This document shows, in pieces, positions 17,591-26,868 of a stretch of 64,000 nucleotides of DNA; position 1 is the first letter of the stretch; each line of letters begins with the position of its first letter. The position numbers and the translations under genes were made by a program. The DNA comes from Candidatus Alcyoniella australis (GTDB lineage Bacteria; Lernaellota; Lernaellaia; JAVCCG01; Alcyoniellaceae). The notes under the pieces are model-generated. The model made no database searches. It worked only from the letters and a program-made list of their open reading frames with translations, and was not told where the DNA came from. The stretch spans positions 78,595 through 142,594 of the forward strand of contig JAVCCG010000119.1 of NCBI GenBank assembly GCA_030765605.1, read 5' to 3'.

Positions 17591-18139
17591 ATGTCGCTTA
17601 GGCTGGCGAAAAAACGGATGGCCGAGATCAAAGACGACATCCAGCGCGATCAGGACGCCCAGGAACAAGCGTTCCAAGCGGCGATCAAATGGTGGCTGCG
17701 CAAGGTCGGGTTCTACGCGACGATCGGCGCGGTCGCCGTCGTGGCGATCATGCTGCTGCTGCTGATCCCGCCCGCGTTACGCAGCGCTTTCCCGGTGGAC
17801 ATCGAGCGCTTCGACGAGGCGGACCGCGTCTACATCGACGGCTTCGCGATGGAGGACGACGGCAACATAGCGGTCTACGTCGGCGTCCATAACCATGTGG
17901 GGCAGTTGGGCGTCTTCTCCGGCGAGGATTGCACCGTGGTGGTCAAAGACAACATCAGCGGAGCGCTGATCGAGAAGCCGGCCGTGCTGATCGACCAACC
18001 CGACGGCCGGCGGCTGATCGAGGTCCGCGATCCGTTTCTCAAGGTGCTGCACGAGGGACCGGCCGACGTCAGCGTGCAGCTGGTCGGCCCGCAGATCAAA
18101 AGCAATCTTGCCCGCTGCTACGAGATCGTCTTTGGATAA
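17591..18139 (+). CDS. Hypothetical single-pass membrane protein
   Basis: 182-aa protein of unrecognised family. A charged, helical N-terminal segment (RLAKKRMAEIKDDIQRDQDAQEQAF) precedes one membrane helix at ~42-62 (IGAVAVVAIMLLLLIPPAL). The rest is a ~115-residue beta-rich domain of alternating hydrophobic and polar residues that should face the periplasm. The ribosome binding site GAGG lies five bases upstream. It is convergent with fdhE, and its TAA stop lies seven bases from the fdhE stop. Confidence 0.6.
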   Translation: MSLRLAKKRMAEIKDDIQRDQDAQEQAFQAAIKWWLRKVGFYATIGAVAVVAIMLLLLIPPALRSAFPVDIERFDEADRVYIDGFAMEDDGNIAVYVGVHNHVGQLGVFSGEDCTVVVKDNISGALIEKPAVLIDQPDGRRLIEVRDPFLKVLHEGPADVSVQLVGPQIKSNLARCYEIVFG

Positions 18140-18145
18140 TCCAGG

Positions 18146-19069
18146 CTAAAGCCGTTCGTATCCCTCCTGTCGGGCCAGCAGGTCCAGGTAGATCGTGGCC
18201 GCGTCCTCGACCTCGGGGAACCACAACACGTCCTGCCGCGCTTTACGATAATCGAGCACCTTAACGTAGCTGCGGCACTCGTCGCAGGCGTGGATGCGGT
18301 GCGGTGAGTCGTTCTCGGCCGTGAGGTATTTCAGTTTCTTGTGATCCTCGTTGTCGCAGGCCGGGCAGAGGATGCGCTGGAAGTTCCAGACGAAGCGACA
18401 GTGCGAGCAGCGCAGCACAAGCGCCCCCTCCTCGGGGTTGAGCGCGCCCAGTCCCGGGGCGTTGCCGCAGATCGGGCAGGTGCCGCGCAGCCAGACCTTG
18501 AGGTCGACCAGATCGGCCAGCCTGCGGGCGCAAGCCAGCAGCGCGGGTCGCGCGAGGTGATCGCCTAGGAACATGACCATCTCCTCGGGCAGGTACAGTT
18601 CGGCCGCGCGGCGCTCCAGCGCCGTGTGGTCCAGCGGCGTCTGTTCGTACAGCCAGGGCAGGACCGGCTCGGTGCCGTTTTCCAACCTCTCGGTCAAGGC
18701 GGTGAGCATGTGTGCGCGATCCGGGTCGCGCTTTGCAAAGAACTTCGCCAGACGCAACATGTGTTCGCCAAGCAGCTTCTCGTCCCACTCGACCTTACGC
18801 GGGTCGAGCAAATGGAATCCCTCGTCGAGCCTGAGGCGGGCCTGCTCGAGCGGCAACTCAAAGGCCTCGCCGCCCTTTACCGGATCGCCGAGCTGCTCGT
18901 AGAGCTGCTCGATGGCCACCAGGGTGTCCAGCAGGTCGTCCGAGGCGTAGGCCGTGCCGCGGTGCGCCTCGCAGGCCTGCTGCATGCCCGACGGATCAAA
19001 GCAATGCGCTCCGGGCTCGAGGATCTGCTTGTCAATGCTGTCGGCCGTGAGGCCGTTATCTTCTTTCAC
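18146..19069 (-). CDS. fdhE: Formate dehydrogenase accessory protein FdhE
   Basis: 307-aa cytoplasmic maturation factor for formate dehydrogenases. The GTG at 19069 overlaps the upstream stop by four bases (GTGA); a longer open frame upstream is not needed. The C-terminal half carries FdhE's rubredoxin-like CxxC pairs: CPICG, CSHCRF, CPACDNEDH and ACDECR. The N-terminal half is helical, as in the family. FdhE binds the catalytic subunit before Tat export, which matches the Tat signal of FdhA in this locus. Its stop is followed by TAGCCTGGATTAT-like sequence (see the dispersed element at 33217). Confidence 0.9.
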   Translation of the reverse strand: MKEDNGLTADSIDKQILEPGAHCFDPSGMQQACEAHRGTAYASDDLLDTLVAIEQLYEQLGDPVKGGEAFELPLEQARLRLDEGFHLLDPRKVEWDEKLLGEHMLRLAKFFAKRDPDRAHMLTALTERLENGTEPVLPWLYEQTPLDHTALERRAAELYLPEEMVMFLGDHLARPALLACARRLADLVDLKVWLRGTCPICGNAPGLGALNPEEGALVLRCSHCRFVWNFQRILCPACDNEDHKKLKYLTAENDSPHRIHACDECRSYVKVLDYRKARQDVLWFPEVEDAATIYLDLLARQEGYERL

Positions 19070-19713
19070 TTGTCGATCCCTTTCTGTTGACGATAGGCGA
19101 TCAGGTTGTTCAGCGTTTGGACTACGACGGCGGGTAGCTCGTCGCCCTGGCATTTACACGTTCCTGAGTTGATCTGCAACACCTGCTCGACCCAGATGCT
19201 CGGGGTGCGCTCGACCAGCAGTTTCTCGGATAGGTCCTTGGCCTCTTCCAGGCGCTGCTCAACGTACGGTGCGTTGCGCTGGCTTGCGTACTGTTGTTGC
19301 AAACCGCATTGCTCGGCGATCAGGTTAAGGATCTCGCGGTCGTCGATATCGACCTGGGAGACGAACCTGGCTTTAAACAGCCGCTCCAGGGCTTCCTGCT
19401 CCTTGCCGTGCTGCGCGGCGACCAGCACCAGCCGGATCGCCTCCAGACCTTCGCTGCCGTGGACGTAGGGCACCCACGAAAACTCGACGCGGCCGGCGAA
19501 CTGCTCGAACGCGCCGTGGGAATACTTGTGAAACAGGTGGCAGTTGCTGCACGTCGGGTTGTAGAAAATCTGCACGTGCAACACGCCGGGATTCAGCAGC
19601 TGGGCTTGCGAACCCACGAGCAGGTACTGCCCCTCGAACGGATGCTCGGCAGCCGAGGCGGCCGTGCACGCGATCAGCGACAGGACCACGATCAACGATA
19701 TTCTGTACAGCAT
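19066..19713 (-). CDS. Secreted DsbA/thioredoxin-fold protein with CSNC motif
   Basis: 215-aa exported protein. I chose the ATG at 19713 because AGGGAGG lies eight bases upstream and it begins a signal peptide (MLYRISLIVVLSLIACTAASAA). Either SPase I cleavage after ASAA or lipidation at the Cys of LIAC is possible. The motif HVQIFYNPTCSNCHLFHKY is a thioredoxin-type CxxC active site after the first strand; a helical insert and TPSIWV (near-cis-Pro motif) follow, and CKCQGDELP near the C-terminus is an extra Cys pair. It lies between fdhAB and fdhE, so a role in periplasmic thiol chemistry of FdhAB is plausible but inferred. Confidence 0.75.
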   Translation of the reverse strand: MLYRISLIVVLSLIACTAASAAEHPFEGQYLLVGSQAQLLNPGVLHVQIFYNPTCSNCHLFHKYSHGAFEQFAGRVEFSWVPYVHGSEGLEAIRLVLVAAQHGKEQEALERLFKARFVSQVDIDDREILNLIAEQCGLQQQYASQRNAPYVEQRLEEAKDLSEKLLVERTPSIWVEQVLQINSGTCKCQGDELPAVVVQTLNNLIAYRQQKGIDK

Positions 19714-19814
19714 TGCGCGCCTCCCTGAGAAACTTGTATCAGATCGCAATCGCTTAGTCAGGCCCCGACTCGACGGACCGATCTGCGAACGGCCTCGGGG
19801 TAGCTCCAAGTTGC

Positions 19815-19841
19815 AAAAAGGGCCCCGGTCGCCCGGGGCCC
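19815..19841 (-). terminator. Strong Rho-independent terminator after fdhAB
   Basis: On the minus strand a perfect nine-base-pair GGGCCCCGG/CCGGGGCCC stem with a four-base loop is followed by TTTTT. It lies 27 bases after the fdhB stop, so the DsbA-like and fdhE genes are expressed by read-through or from a separate promoter. Confidence 0.85.
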
Positions 19842-19867
19842 AATTTTAATCGTCGCTCGTCGCCGAC

Positions 19868-20509
19868 CTAGGAAAAATGGTCGGACTCGTCTGAGACTAA
19901 AATCCATTTAACGTGCGTGTCGTCGTCCGGATAGAGCTTGGCCTTGGGGTACTGGGCCTTGACTTTCGCCAGACGTGCCTTGGCCTTGGCCAGCATCGCG
20001 TCTTTGTCGCCGAAGGTCAGCGTACCCGTGGGGCAGGCCTGCACGCAGGCAGGCAACAAGCCGTCGCTGATCCGGTCGATGCACAGGTTGCACTTGACCA
20101 GCGTGCCGTCTTTGCGCGCCGTGGGGATGCCGTAGGGGCAGCTGCCGAACACGCTCTCGAGGCTCTCGCCCTTGCTCTTGTCGGTGAACAAGATCGCGCC
20201 GGTCGCCTCGTCTTTGATGATCGACTCGGAACTCGCGTCGCCGGCCTTGGTGCCGTAACGGCAGTAGGGATCGGCGCAGTGTCGACACTGTTGCTTGGTG
20301 AAGATCCAGTTGATGCCGTAGTCGGCGCCGTTGGGGACCTCCTTGAAGTTGACCATCGTCCAGGTGTCGCCGTCGACCTTGGGCGGATTTTGGTAGGTGC
20401 CGGTGAAGGTGGTCTTCACGGCTTTGTTTTGGTTCCACTGCTTGCATGCGACTTGGCAGCCGCGGCACGCCGTGCACTTACTGGTGTCGATGAGCATCAT
20501 TTTGGCCAT
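19868..20509 (-). CDS. fdhB: Formate dehydrogenase iron-sulfur (beta) subunit
   Basis: 213-aa electron-transfer subunit with four ferredoxin-type clusters: CTACRGCQVAC, CRHCADPYC, a CP...CNLC segment (SCPYGIPTA and KCNLCID) and CVQACPTG. There is no C-terminal membrane helix as in E. coli FdnH (~290 aa). The length is like the soluble periplasmic FdhAB beta subunits of Desulfovibrio (~215 aa). It starts 13 bases after fdhA. No cytochrome b subunit gene is present, so it is inferred to hand electrons to a soluble carrier. Confidence 0.93.
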   Translation of the reverse strand: MAKMMLIDTSKCTACRGCQVACKQWNQNKAVKTTFTGTYQNPPKVDGDTWTMVNFKEVPNGADYGINWIFTKQQCRHCADPYCRYGTKAGDASSESIIKDEATGAILFTDKSKGESLESVFGSCPYGIPTARKDGTLVKCNLCIDRISDGLLPACVQACPTGTLTFGDKDAMLAKAKARLAKVKAQYPKAKLYPDDDTHVKWILVSDESDHFS

Positions 20510-20522
20510 TGTAACTCCCCCC

Positions 20523-23500
20523 TCATACCTTTTTGAGGTCGACGAGGAACGTCTTGAACTCAGGTATGCGCGTGTTTACGTCGCCCACGTGCGGAGTCAA
20601 GACATTGGCCGAGTCGCCGCTACATACGCCGCAGAAGCCCCAATGCCAGGGAATCCCGACTTGCTCGACCATATTGCCGTCGATGTTTAACGGTTTGAAG
20701 CGGCTGGTCACGCAGGCTTTGGCGATCATCGATCCTCGCGGATTCCAGATTTTCACCAGCTCTCCGTTTTCGATTCCCTTGACCTTGGCCAGCTCCTGGC
20801 TCATCTCGACGAAGACCTCGGGCATCAGCTCGGCCAGCCACGGCAGGTGGCGGGTCATCGCGCCGGCTTGCCAGTGCTCGGAGACGCGGTAGGTTGTCGC
20901 CACGTACGGGAAATCTTTGGGGTCGGCGAACTTGCCGGAGCCTCCGGCATAGACGTAGACCGCCGGGCTGTTTTGCACGTTGGGGTGCAGCTTATTGATG
21001 GCCGGGCTTTCCATTGCCTCGTAGAACTCGGGGAACGGTCCATCGGCCAGGCCCATGCCGAACAGTCGGGCCACGCCCTCGTTCTTCATGATGAACGGAT
21101 AGCGCGTGTTGTCCTGATTCATCGGCGGCCAACCGCCGTCGGGCACGTCTCCGACCCACTTCTTGGTATCGGGGTTCCAGCTGATGACTGCTTTGTCCGG
21201 ATCCCACGGTTTGCCGTCCAGATCGACTGATGCGCGGTTGTAGATGATCCGGCGGTTGATCGGCCAGCACCAGGTCCAATCGGGGTAGAGCCCGATGCCG
21301 CTGGGATCTTTTTTACCGCGGCGGGCCATCATATTGCCCTTCTCGGTGTACGAGCCGCAATACAGCCAGTTGCCCGAGGCGGTGGAACCGTCGGCCTTGA
21401 GTTTGCCGAAGCTGGAGAACTGCTCGCCCGTGGCCACGTCGTAGCCGTTGATCTCTTTGGCTACGCGGTGGATGTCCACGTGGCCGTGGTCGTCGCCGTA
21501 GGGCCAGTAGAGGTTGATGATCGGATCGGCGAACGGACCCTTGTCCGCGGTGTAGAGCTTCTTGATCTCGCCGTAGAGCCGGTGCACGATCCAGGCGTCG
21601 TCCATGGCGTCGCCCAGGGCGTCGCCTGCTTTGTAACGCCACTGCACCCAGCGTCCGGAGTTGGAGATCGAACCCTCTTTCTCCATGCTCGCCACTGCCG
21701 GCAGCCTGAAGACCTCGGTCTTGATCTCGCGCGGGTTGACGCCCTCGCGCTTCCAGAACACGGACGTTTCGGTCTCCCAGAGGTCGACCGCCACCATCCA
21801 ATCGAGTTTGGAAAGCGCGTTGCGCTCCAGCTCGGCGTTGGGGCCGCCGACCGCGGGGTTCTGACCGAAGAAGAAAGCGCCCTTGATCTTGCCTTCGTCC
21901 ATCGCCTCGAACAGGCTGATGTGCGAGTAGTTGCCGCCGCGCTTGGGCAGCCAGGAATATCCGAATTGGTTGTCAGCGGTGGCATTGGGGCCGTAGAACG
22001 CCTTGAGCATGCTGACCGTGTATTTGCGGCCGTTGCTCCACCAGTCGGCGCTCTTGGGATCGAAGTTTTTCCCCTCGTAGTAGGTCTTGCAATAGCCGTC
22101 GAGGGTCTGGTCCGCTTCCTGCGGGCACTTGAGGTAGCCGGGCAGGATGTGGAACAGCAGGCACATGTCGGTCGAACCCTGGACGTTGCTCTCGCCTCGC
22201 AGAGCGTTGATACCGCCGCCGGCGCGTCCGATGTTGCCCAACAGCAGTTGCAGGATCACGTAGGAACGAATGTTCTGCGTGCCGTAGGTGTGCTGGGTAG
22301 CGCCCATGGCGTACATGATCGTGGCCACCTTGTCGGACTTGCCGGTGGAGGCGAAGGTCTTGCACACCTCGACGTAGGTGTCCTGGGGGCAGCCGGTGAT
22401 CGCGCTGACCGTGGCCGCGTCGTAGCGGCTGAAGTGCTCCTTGAGCAGGTTCCAGACGCAGTTGGGATCGCTGAGCGTCATGTCGCGCTTGGGTACGCCG
22501 TTGGCGTCGAGCTGGTACTGCCAGCTGGCCTTGTCGTTGTAGCTGCGCTTGGACTCGTCAAAGCCCGAGAAGATGCCCTCGTCGAACGAGTACTTGGGAT
22601 CGATCAGGTACGATGCGTTGGTGTAGTGCTTGACGTAGTCCCCGTGTTGCAGGTTGTTCTGCAGCACGTAGTTGATCATGCCGCCGACAAAGGCGACGTC
22701 GGTGCCCGAACGCAGCGGTGCGTAGATATCGGATCTAGCGCTGGTCCTGGTGAAACGGGGATCGACGTTGATCAGCTTAGCGCCCTTTTCCATGGCGCGG
22801 GTGATCCACTTAAAACTGATCGGATGGTTTTCCGCGGCATTGCTGCCGATGATCAATACGACGTCCGAATGCTGGAGGTCGATCCAGTGATTCGTCATCG
22901 CGCCTCTTCCGAATGACTCCGCCAAACTGGCGACAGTGGAAGAGTGTCATATTCGGGCCTGATGTTCTAAGTAGACGACTCCCAGCGCGCGCATGAACTT
23001 GGAGAGCAGGAAGCACTCCTCGTTGTCCAGCGACGCGCCGCCGAGGCTGGCGATCGCCTCGGTGCGGTTGATCACCTGGCCCTTGTCGTTGTGCGTCTTC
23101 CACGATTCGTCGCGCGTCTTTTTAACGCGCTGGGCGATCTGCGAAAGTGCCCAGTCCCAGCTGACCTTCTTGAACTTGGTCGCGCCCGGAGCGCGATACT
23201 CGACCTTTTCAAGTCGGGCCCGATTGGGGTTGTTGGCGATCTGGTAGATCGCGGAGCCTTTGCTGCACAGCGAGCCTTCGTTGATCGGATGGTCGGGGTC
23301 GCCCTCGACGTTGATCACCGTAAGCCTGCCGTTGACCGCGCGCGAATGCACGATCAGGCCGCAGCCGACTCCGCAATAGGGGCAGATCGACGTGCTCTCA
23401 GTGGTGCCGGCGAGCTTGCCCATTTTGGCGCTGTAGGCGTAGACGTTCGAGACGTTGACGCCAGGCATCCCGGCGAGGACCAAGACACTGGCCGCGCCCG

Positions 23501-23534
23501 ATACCGTGATGAATTTTCTGCGGGTAACTTTCAT
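20523..23534 (-). CDS. fdhA: Selenocysteine formate dehydrogenase, catalytic (alpha) subunit
   Basis: 1003-aa Mo/W-bis-MGD enzyme oxidising formate. A twin-arginine signal (VTRRKFITVSGAA) directs it to the periplasm. ICPYCGVGCGL (Cx2Cx3C) plus a downstream Cys (SLCSKGSA) binds a 4Fe-4S cluster. The frame meets TGA at 22947-22949, residue 196, in the context EHQARI-U-HSSTVASLAESFG. This matches the Sec position of E. coli FdnG, so the TGA is read as selenocysteine rather than a stop. The frame continues to a normal stop at 20523 with the MopB domains (ESFGRGAMTNHW, NPAVGG, molydopterin-binding C-terminus). A GGAGGAG ribosome binding site precedes the ATG. Confidence 0.95.
22904..22949 (-). promoter_or_regulatory. 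UGA codon with bacterial SECIS-like hairpin in fdhA
   Basis: Two bases after the UGA, the minus strand folds as CTCTTCC/GGAAGAG (seven pairs), then ACT/AGT, then CGCC-AGTTT-GGCG, with a small GU bulge on the 5' side. Position right after UGA, size (~40 nt) and an upper stem with a short apical loop fit SelB-dependent SECIS elements. Confidence 0.8.
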
Positions 23535-23771
23535 GTTAAGTCACTCCTCCTTCTTATTTGAGGCGTGCCTGAGACTCTATTTGTTAAATTTTTGCCGCTG
23601 GTCGCCGTGCTTGTTGACCCCCTTTTAAGGCGACGACGAATTGCTGCTTTATTCTTTTGGTAAATAGTCTTCGCAGGGTTTTCCCGACAAACGATTGAAT
23701 GTACTTATTAGCGGACCCAGCAGGGGGATGTCAATATGCTTTATTAGACATGTTGCTGTGAAATAACTGGA

Positions 23772-24869
23772 TTATTTTGATTTCAAGCCGCTCTTGCCGC
23801 GTCCGCTGGATCGGGCCTGCGAGCGTTCGCAGAGGAAGTCGGCGATGCGGTCCCAAACCAGCACCGGCGCCTCGCTTCCCGCGACCATCCCGATGTGCCC
23901 CAGGGGCACCTGTTCGAGGATAATCTGCGCGGCCTCGGGCAGCATCGTGCGTACCGCCTCGACGCTGGCCCGCGGCGCGATCTTGTCCTTGGTCCCCGAG
24001 AAGACCTGGACCGAACTGGGGATATGGCCCAGGTCGACGATCCGGCCGCCGATCTTCAGCCGCTTGCCGCGCAGCTTGTCCTCGATGATGAAGTCCTGGA
24101 CGAACTGCTTGAACGCCTCTGCCGGGTAGGGGATGAAGCTCCCGACCCAGTCGTTGATCGACTCGTAGCCCGCGACCCACTCGCGGTCCCAGTAGTTCAG
24201 CGCCAGCTCCACGTAGCGCCAAACGGTGGTCGCCGGCGAGATCAGCCGGAAGCCGTTGATCGTCAGAATCGGCGGGATGTTGCCCACGACGTCGACGAAG
24301 ATTTGCAGCGGCAGCTGTCCGAGGGTCGCCAGAATGTTGAACGGAAACATCTGCGAGAAGTCGACCGGACTGCCCAGGGTCACCAGGTTGCGCACGCGAT
24401 TCTCATCGGCGTACAGCGCGCAGGCCAGGTAGCTCATGATCCCGCCCATGCTCCAGCCGACCAGGCTCAGCTCGCTGCTGCCCGAGAGCTCGGCAATCCG
24501 CCGCATGGCGCTGGGGATGAAGTCGGTGACGTAGTCGTCGACCGTGATCGTGCGGTCCTCGGGCTTGGGAATGCCGAAGTCGATCAGGTAGACGTCGAGG
24601 CCGGCCTCCATCAGGTACTGGATCATCGAGTGTCCGGCGCGTAAATCGAAGATCGTCGGCTGGACCATCAAGGGCGGCACGATCAGCACCGGCAGCGGCA
24701 GCACCTCGCGGATCGGCTGGTAGTGGCGCAGCGAGGCCTTTTCCCACATCTGGACGATGCTGCTGGGCGTACGCAGTCTGGGCGTCAACGGCCCCAGGAG
24801 TACTCGTTCGCCCAGGTGCATTCCGCGCAACAGTGCGCGCGTGGTCTCGCGTGCCAGCAGGTTCATCAT
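23772..24869 (-). CDS. PhaC-like alpha/beta hydrolase with Ser nucleophile
   Basis: 365-aa protein resembling class III PHA synthase (PhaC): VLIVPPLMVQPTIFDLRAGHSMIQYLMEAGLDVYLIDFG, DDYVTDFIPSAMRRI and NILATLGQ-type segments. PHA synthases use a Cys in the box G-x-C-x-G; here the box is GWSMGG with Ser140. Asp295 (GTKDKIAP) and His325 (PLGHIGM) complete a triad. It may act as an esterase, depolymerase or acyltransferase rather than a polymerase. No phaE or phasin gene is adjacent, although a PhaR/phasin-like gene lies at 42519. It stands alone between fdhA and the kinase-like gene. Confidence 0.8.
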   Translation of the reverse strand: MMNLLARETTRALLRGMHLGERVLLGPLTPRLRTPSSIVQMWEKASLRHYQPIREVLPLPVLIVPPLMVQPTIFDLRAGHSMIQYLMEAGLDVYLIDFGIPKPEDRTITVDDYVTDFIPSAMRRIAELSGSSELSLVGWSMGGIMSYLACALYADENRVRNLVTLGSPVDFSQMFPFNILATLGQLPLQIFVDVVGNIPPILTINGFRLISPATTVWRYVELALNYWDREWVAGYESINDWVGSFIPYPAEAFKQFVQDFIIEDKLRGKRLKIGGRIVDLGHIPSSVQVFSGTKDKIAPRASVEAVRTMLPEAAQIILEQVPLGHIGMVAGSEAPVLVWDRIADFLCERSQARSSGRGKSGLKSK

Positions 24870-24938
24870 TTCGTCGTGCGCATTTGGACCCGAATTTTAC
24901 ACGCCGCAACGGCTTGGGCCAACAGCTACGGCGATTGG

Positions 24939-26531
24939 TCAGGCCTGCAGGGTCTCGCGCAGCTGCTCAAACAGCTTGTCGATCTGCCAGGGGTAGGGGA
25001 TCTCGCCCTTGATCGTGGAGGGGTCGAGGTCCAACGTTGCGTCGTCGCCGTTCGACCGTTCGTTTTGCAGCAGCAGACACGGTCGGCTGAAGATGGTCCG
25101 CTGCGCCTCGGAGCCCTGGGCCAGGTGCTCGTCGTTGATCAAGCCCTTTTCGATCAACGCCAGGTCGAAACCGCCGCGCAGGGCCGAAATGGCGGCCTTA
25201 TCAAGATCGTCGGCCGCGAGCACCCGGTATCCGGCCGATCGTAGGCAGTCGTACAGCGCTGCCGAGCGTTGGTTCGCCGCGGCCACCAGCAACAGCTTGG
25301 TTTGGGCGACCCGCGCCCCGGCGAGCACGCGCCGCAAGCGCTCGAGTTCGATCAACGGGGCGTCGTCGCGCAGCCGCAGGCCCGGCTGTTGCGGCAGGAT
25401 CGCGCTGAAGGTCGAGCCGCTGCCGGGCAGCGAGTCTACGAGGATCGCGCCGCCCGCGCGTTCCATGATCCGGGCGGCCACGGTCAGACCCAGCCCGCCC
25501 GCCGCGGCAGAGCGCTTGGTGCTGAACATCGGCTCGAAGATCCGTTCCAGATCCTGCTCCTCGATCCCCATGCCCGCGTCGCGCACGCTGATGATGGTCA
25601 GCGGCGGCGCGGAGGATTCGAGCGACTCCAGCCGTTCGAGCATCGCGGCCGCGGTGGGAGTAGGGCGATGGGACGCGACGATTCCCAGCGCCTCTTGGCG
25701 GCTCACGCTGCGCGCCTCAAGGTGGACCTGCTCGCCCTCCTGCGAGGCCTCCAGCGCGTTGCGCAGCAGGTGCAGTAGGACCGTTGTCAGCAGCTCGTCG
25801 GGCAGCAGGCTGCACGCCTCGGGCTCGACCAAAGTCCTGACGGCGATCCTGCTGCGCGAGATTTCTTTGTCCAAATCGCCCAAGGCAGAGGTTACGGCGT
25901 TGTTCACCGGCAGTGGTTCTGCGGACGGTTCGACCTCTGCGGACAGAACCTTGAGGCTGCCGAGGATCTGGCGCACGCGCAACAATTGGTGCCGCGCGAC
26001 CTGGGCGCAACGTTTGTAGGCGTCCGCGCTCTTGGTGACCAACGCCAGGCCGGCGTGGCTCAACACGTCGCCGATCATCTCCGAGAGCGTCGTCAGCTGG
26101 TTGCTGCAAATGCGGTCGAGCAGCGCCAGGCGGTCGGACTGTATCAGCCGCCGGATCAGTGCCAGATGCTCGGTGTTGTCACGGATGCTGATCAGCACGT
26201 GCCGGTCGGTCCAGTCATCGACAGGGCTCATCTCGCACTTTGCCGAGAACAGCCGCCCCTGTTTGGACAGAAAGACCTCTTTGGCGCAGTTTCCCGGACG
26301 CTCCGCGTATTCCGACAGTCCGTGCCCCTGCAACTCGTTCAAGTCGTCGAACAGCTCGGGCAGCAGGCTGCTCAGGTCGGCCCCCTGGAGCCTGGCTGAT
26401 CCGATCAGCTCGCGCAGCCCGCGATTGGCCAATACGATCGTGCAGTCGTTGTCGCAGATCGCCAACGCCTGCGGCAGACTATCGAGCAGCGCCTGGACTG
26501 CCGGATTGTTCAGCTCGATCAAGTTCTGCAT
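24939..26531 (-). CDS. PAS/histidine-kinase-like protein lacking phospho-His, with pseudo-receiver
   Basis: 530-aa protein. I chose the ATG at 26531 (AAGGTGA upstream); a GTG at 26549 is also in frame. Residues ~10-125 are a PAS domain. The dimerisation helix reads RLALLDRICSNQLTTLSEMIG: where NtrB-type kinases have AHEINNPL, Thr147 stands in place of the His. The ATPase domain is intact: LLRNALEAS (N box), DAGMGIE (G1), FEPMFSTK (F box), GGLGLT (G2). The last ~120 residues look like a receiver (KLLLVAAANQRSAALYDCL), but the Asp position holds Glu461 (FDLALIEKG). It is cytoplasmic, with no membrane segment. Autophosphorylation at the usual site seems impossible. Confidence 0.82.
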   Translation of the reverse strand: MQNLIELNNPAVQALLDSLPQALAICDNDCTIVLANRGLRELIGSARLQGADLSSLLPELFDDLNELQGHGLSEYAERPGNCAKEVFLSKQGRLFSAKCEMSPVDDWTDRHVLISIRDNTEHLALIRRLIQSDRLALLDRICSNQLTTLSEMIGDVLSHAGLALVTKSADAYKRCAQVARHQLLRVRQILGSLKVLSAEVEPSAEPLPVNNAVTSALGDLDKEISRSRIAVRTLVEPEACSLLPDELLTTVLLHLLRNALEASQEGEQVHLEARSVSRQEALGIVASHRPTPTAAAMLERLESLESSAPPLTIISVRDAGMGIEEQDLERIFEPMFSTKRSAAAGGLGLTVAARIMERAGGAILVDSLPGSGSTFSAILPQQPGLRLRDDAPLIELERLRRVLAGARVAQTKLLLVAAANQRSAALYDCLRSAGYRVLAADDLDKAAISALRGGFDLALIEKGLINDEHLAQGSEAQRTIFSRPCLLLQNERSNGDDATLDLDPSTIKGEIPYPWQIDKLFEQLRETLQA

Positions 26532-26868
26532 CGAGGTCACCTTCAACACCCCAGGCTTAAGTGACGCGACCCCTCGATATCCGGCCTATCTCGCCCGATT
26601 CGAGATCACTTCACAACTCACGTTAAACATTTGATGCATCTGTGATGCCAATCACTAGATGTAATTATCGTCATGAAAGTGAAGGGCAATAGCAACATTA
26701 TCAATTAAATAGGCTTTATTAGGACAGGAAATAAACCCAAGCCGGATTACGTTTCGTAACATCGGGAGTCACGGTCGGCATGCAAAAGCAAGTACTTTAA
26801 TATTTTTGCTCGCGTGACCTATACTGTGCCTTGGTGCTCAATCCGAGGTGCTCAATTCGAGGTGGCTG
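26532..26868 (+). other. AT-rich divergent intergenic region
   Basis: 337 bases between two divergent genes, clearly richer in A+T than the surroundings. It holds the perfect inverted repeat TTACG-TTT-CGTAA at 26747-26759 and presumably promoters for both sides, though no convincing -35/-10 pair was found. The segment GGCTTTATTAG near 26711 is shared with the AT-rich gap near 23736. No ORF here looks coding. Confidence 0.5.

Noticed and set aside
21468-22916. 482-aa plus-strand open frame opposite fdhA
   Set aside because: fdhA is fully supported by family motifs; the antisense frame is V/A/G/L-rich without motifs, as expected in high-GC DNA.
22947-22949. Stop codon splitting fdhA into a 195-aa and an 800-aa gene
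   Set aside because: The TGA falls at the known selenocysteine position, both halves are in the same frame with continuous family similarity, and a SECIS-like hairpin follows.
23772-24869. Annotation as PHA synthase phaC
   Set aside because: The nucleophile box has Ser, not the Cys needed for polymerisation, and no phaE partner is adjacent.
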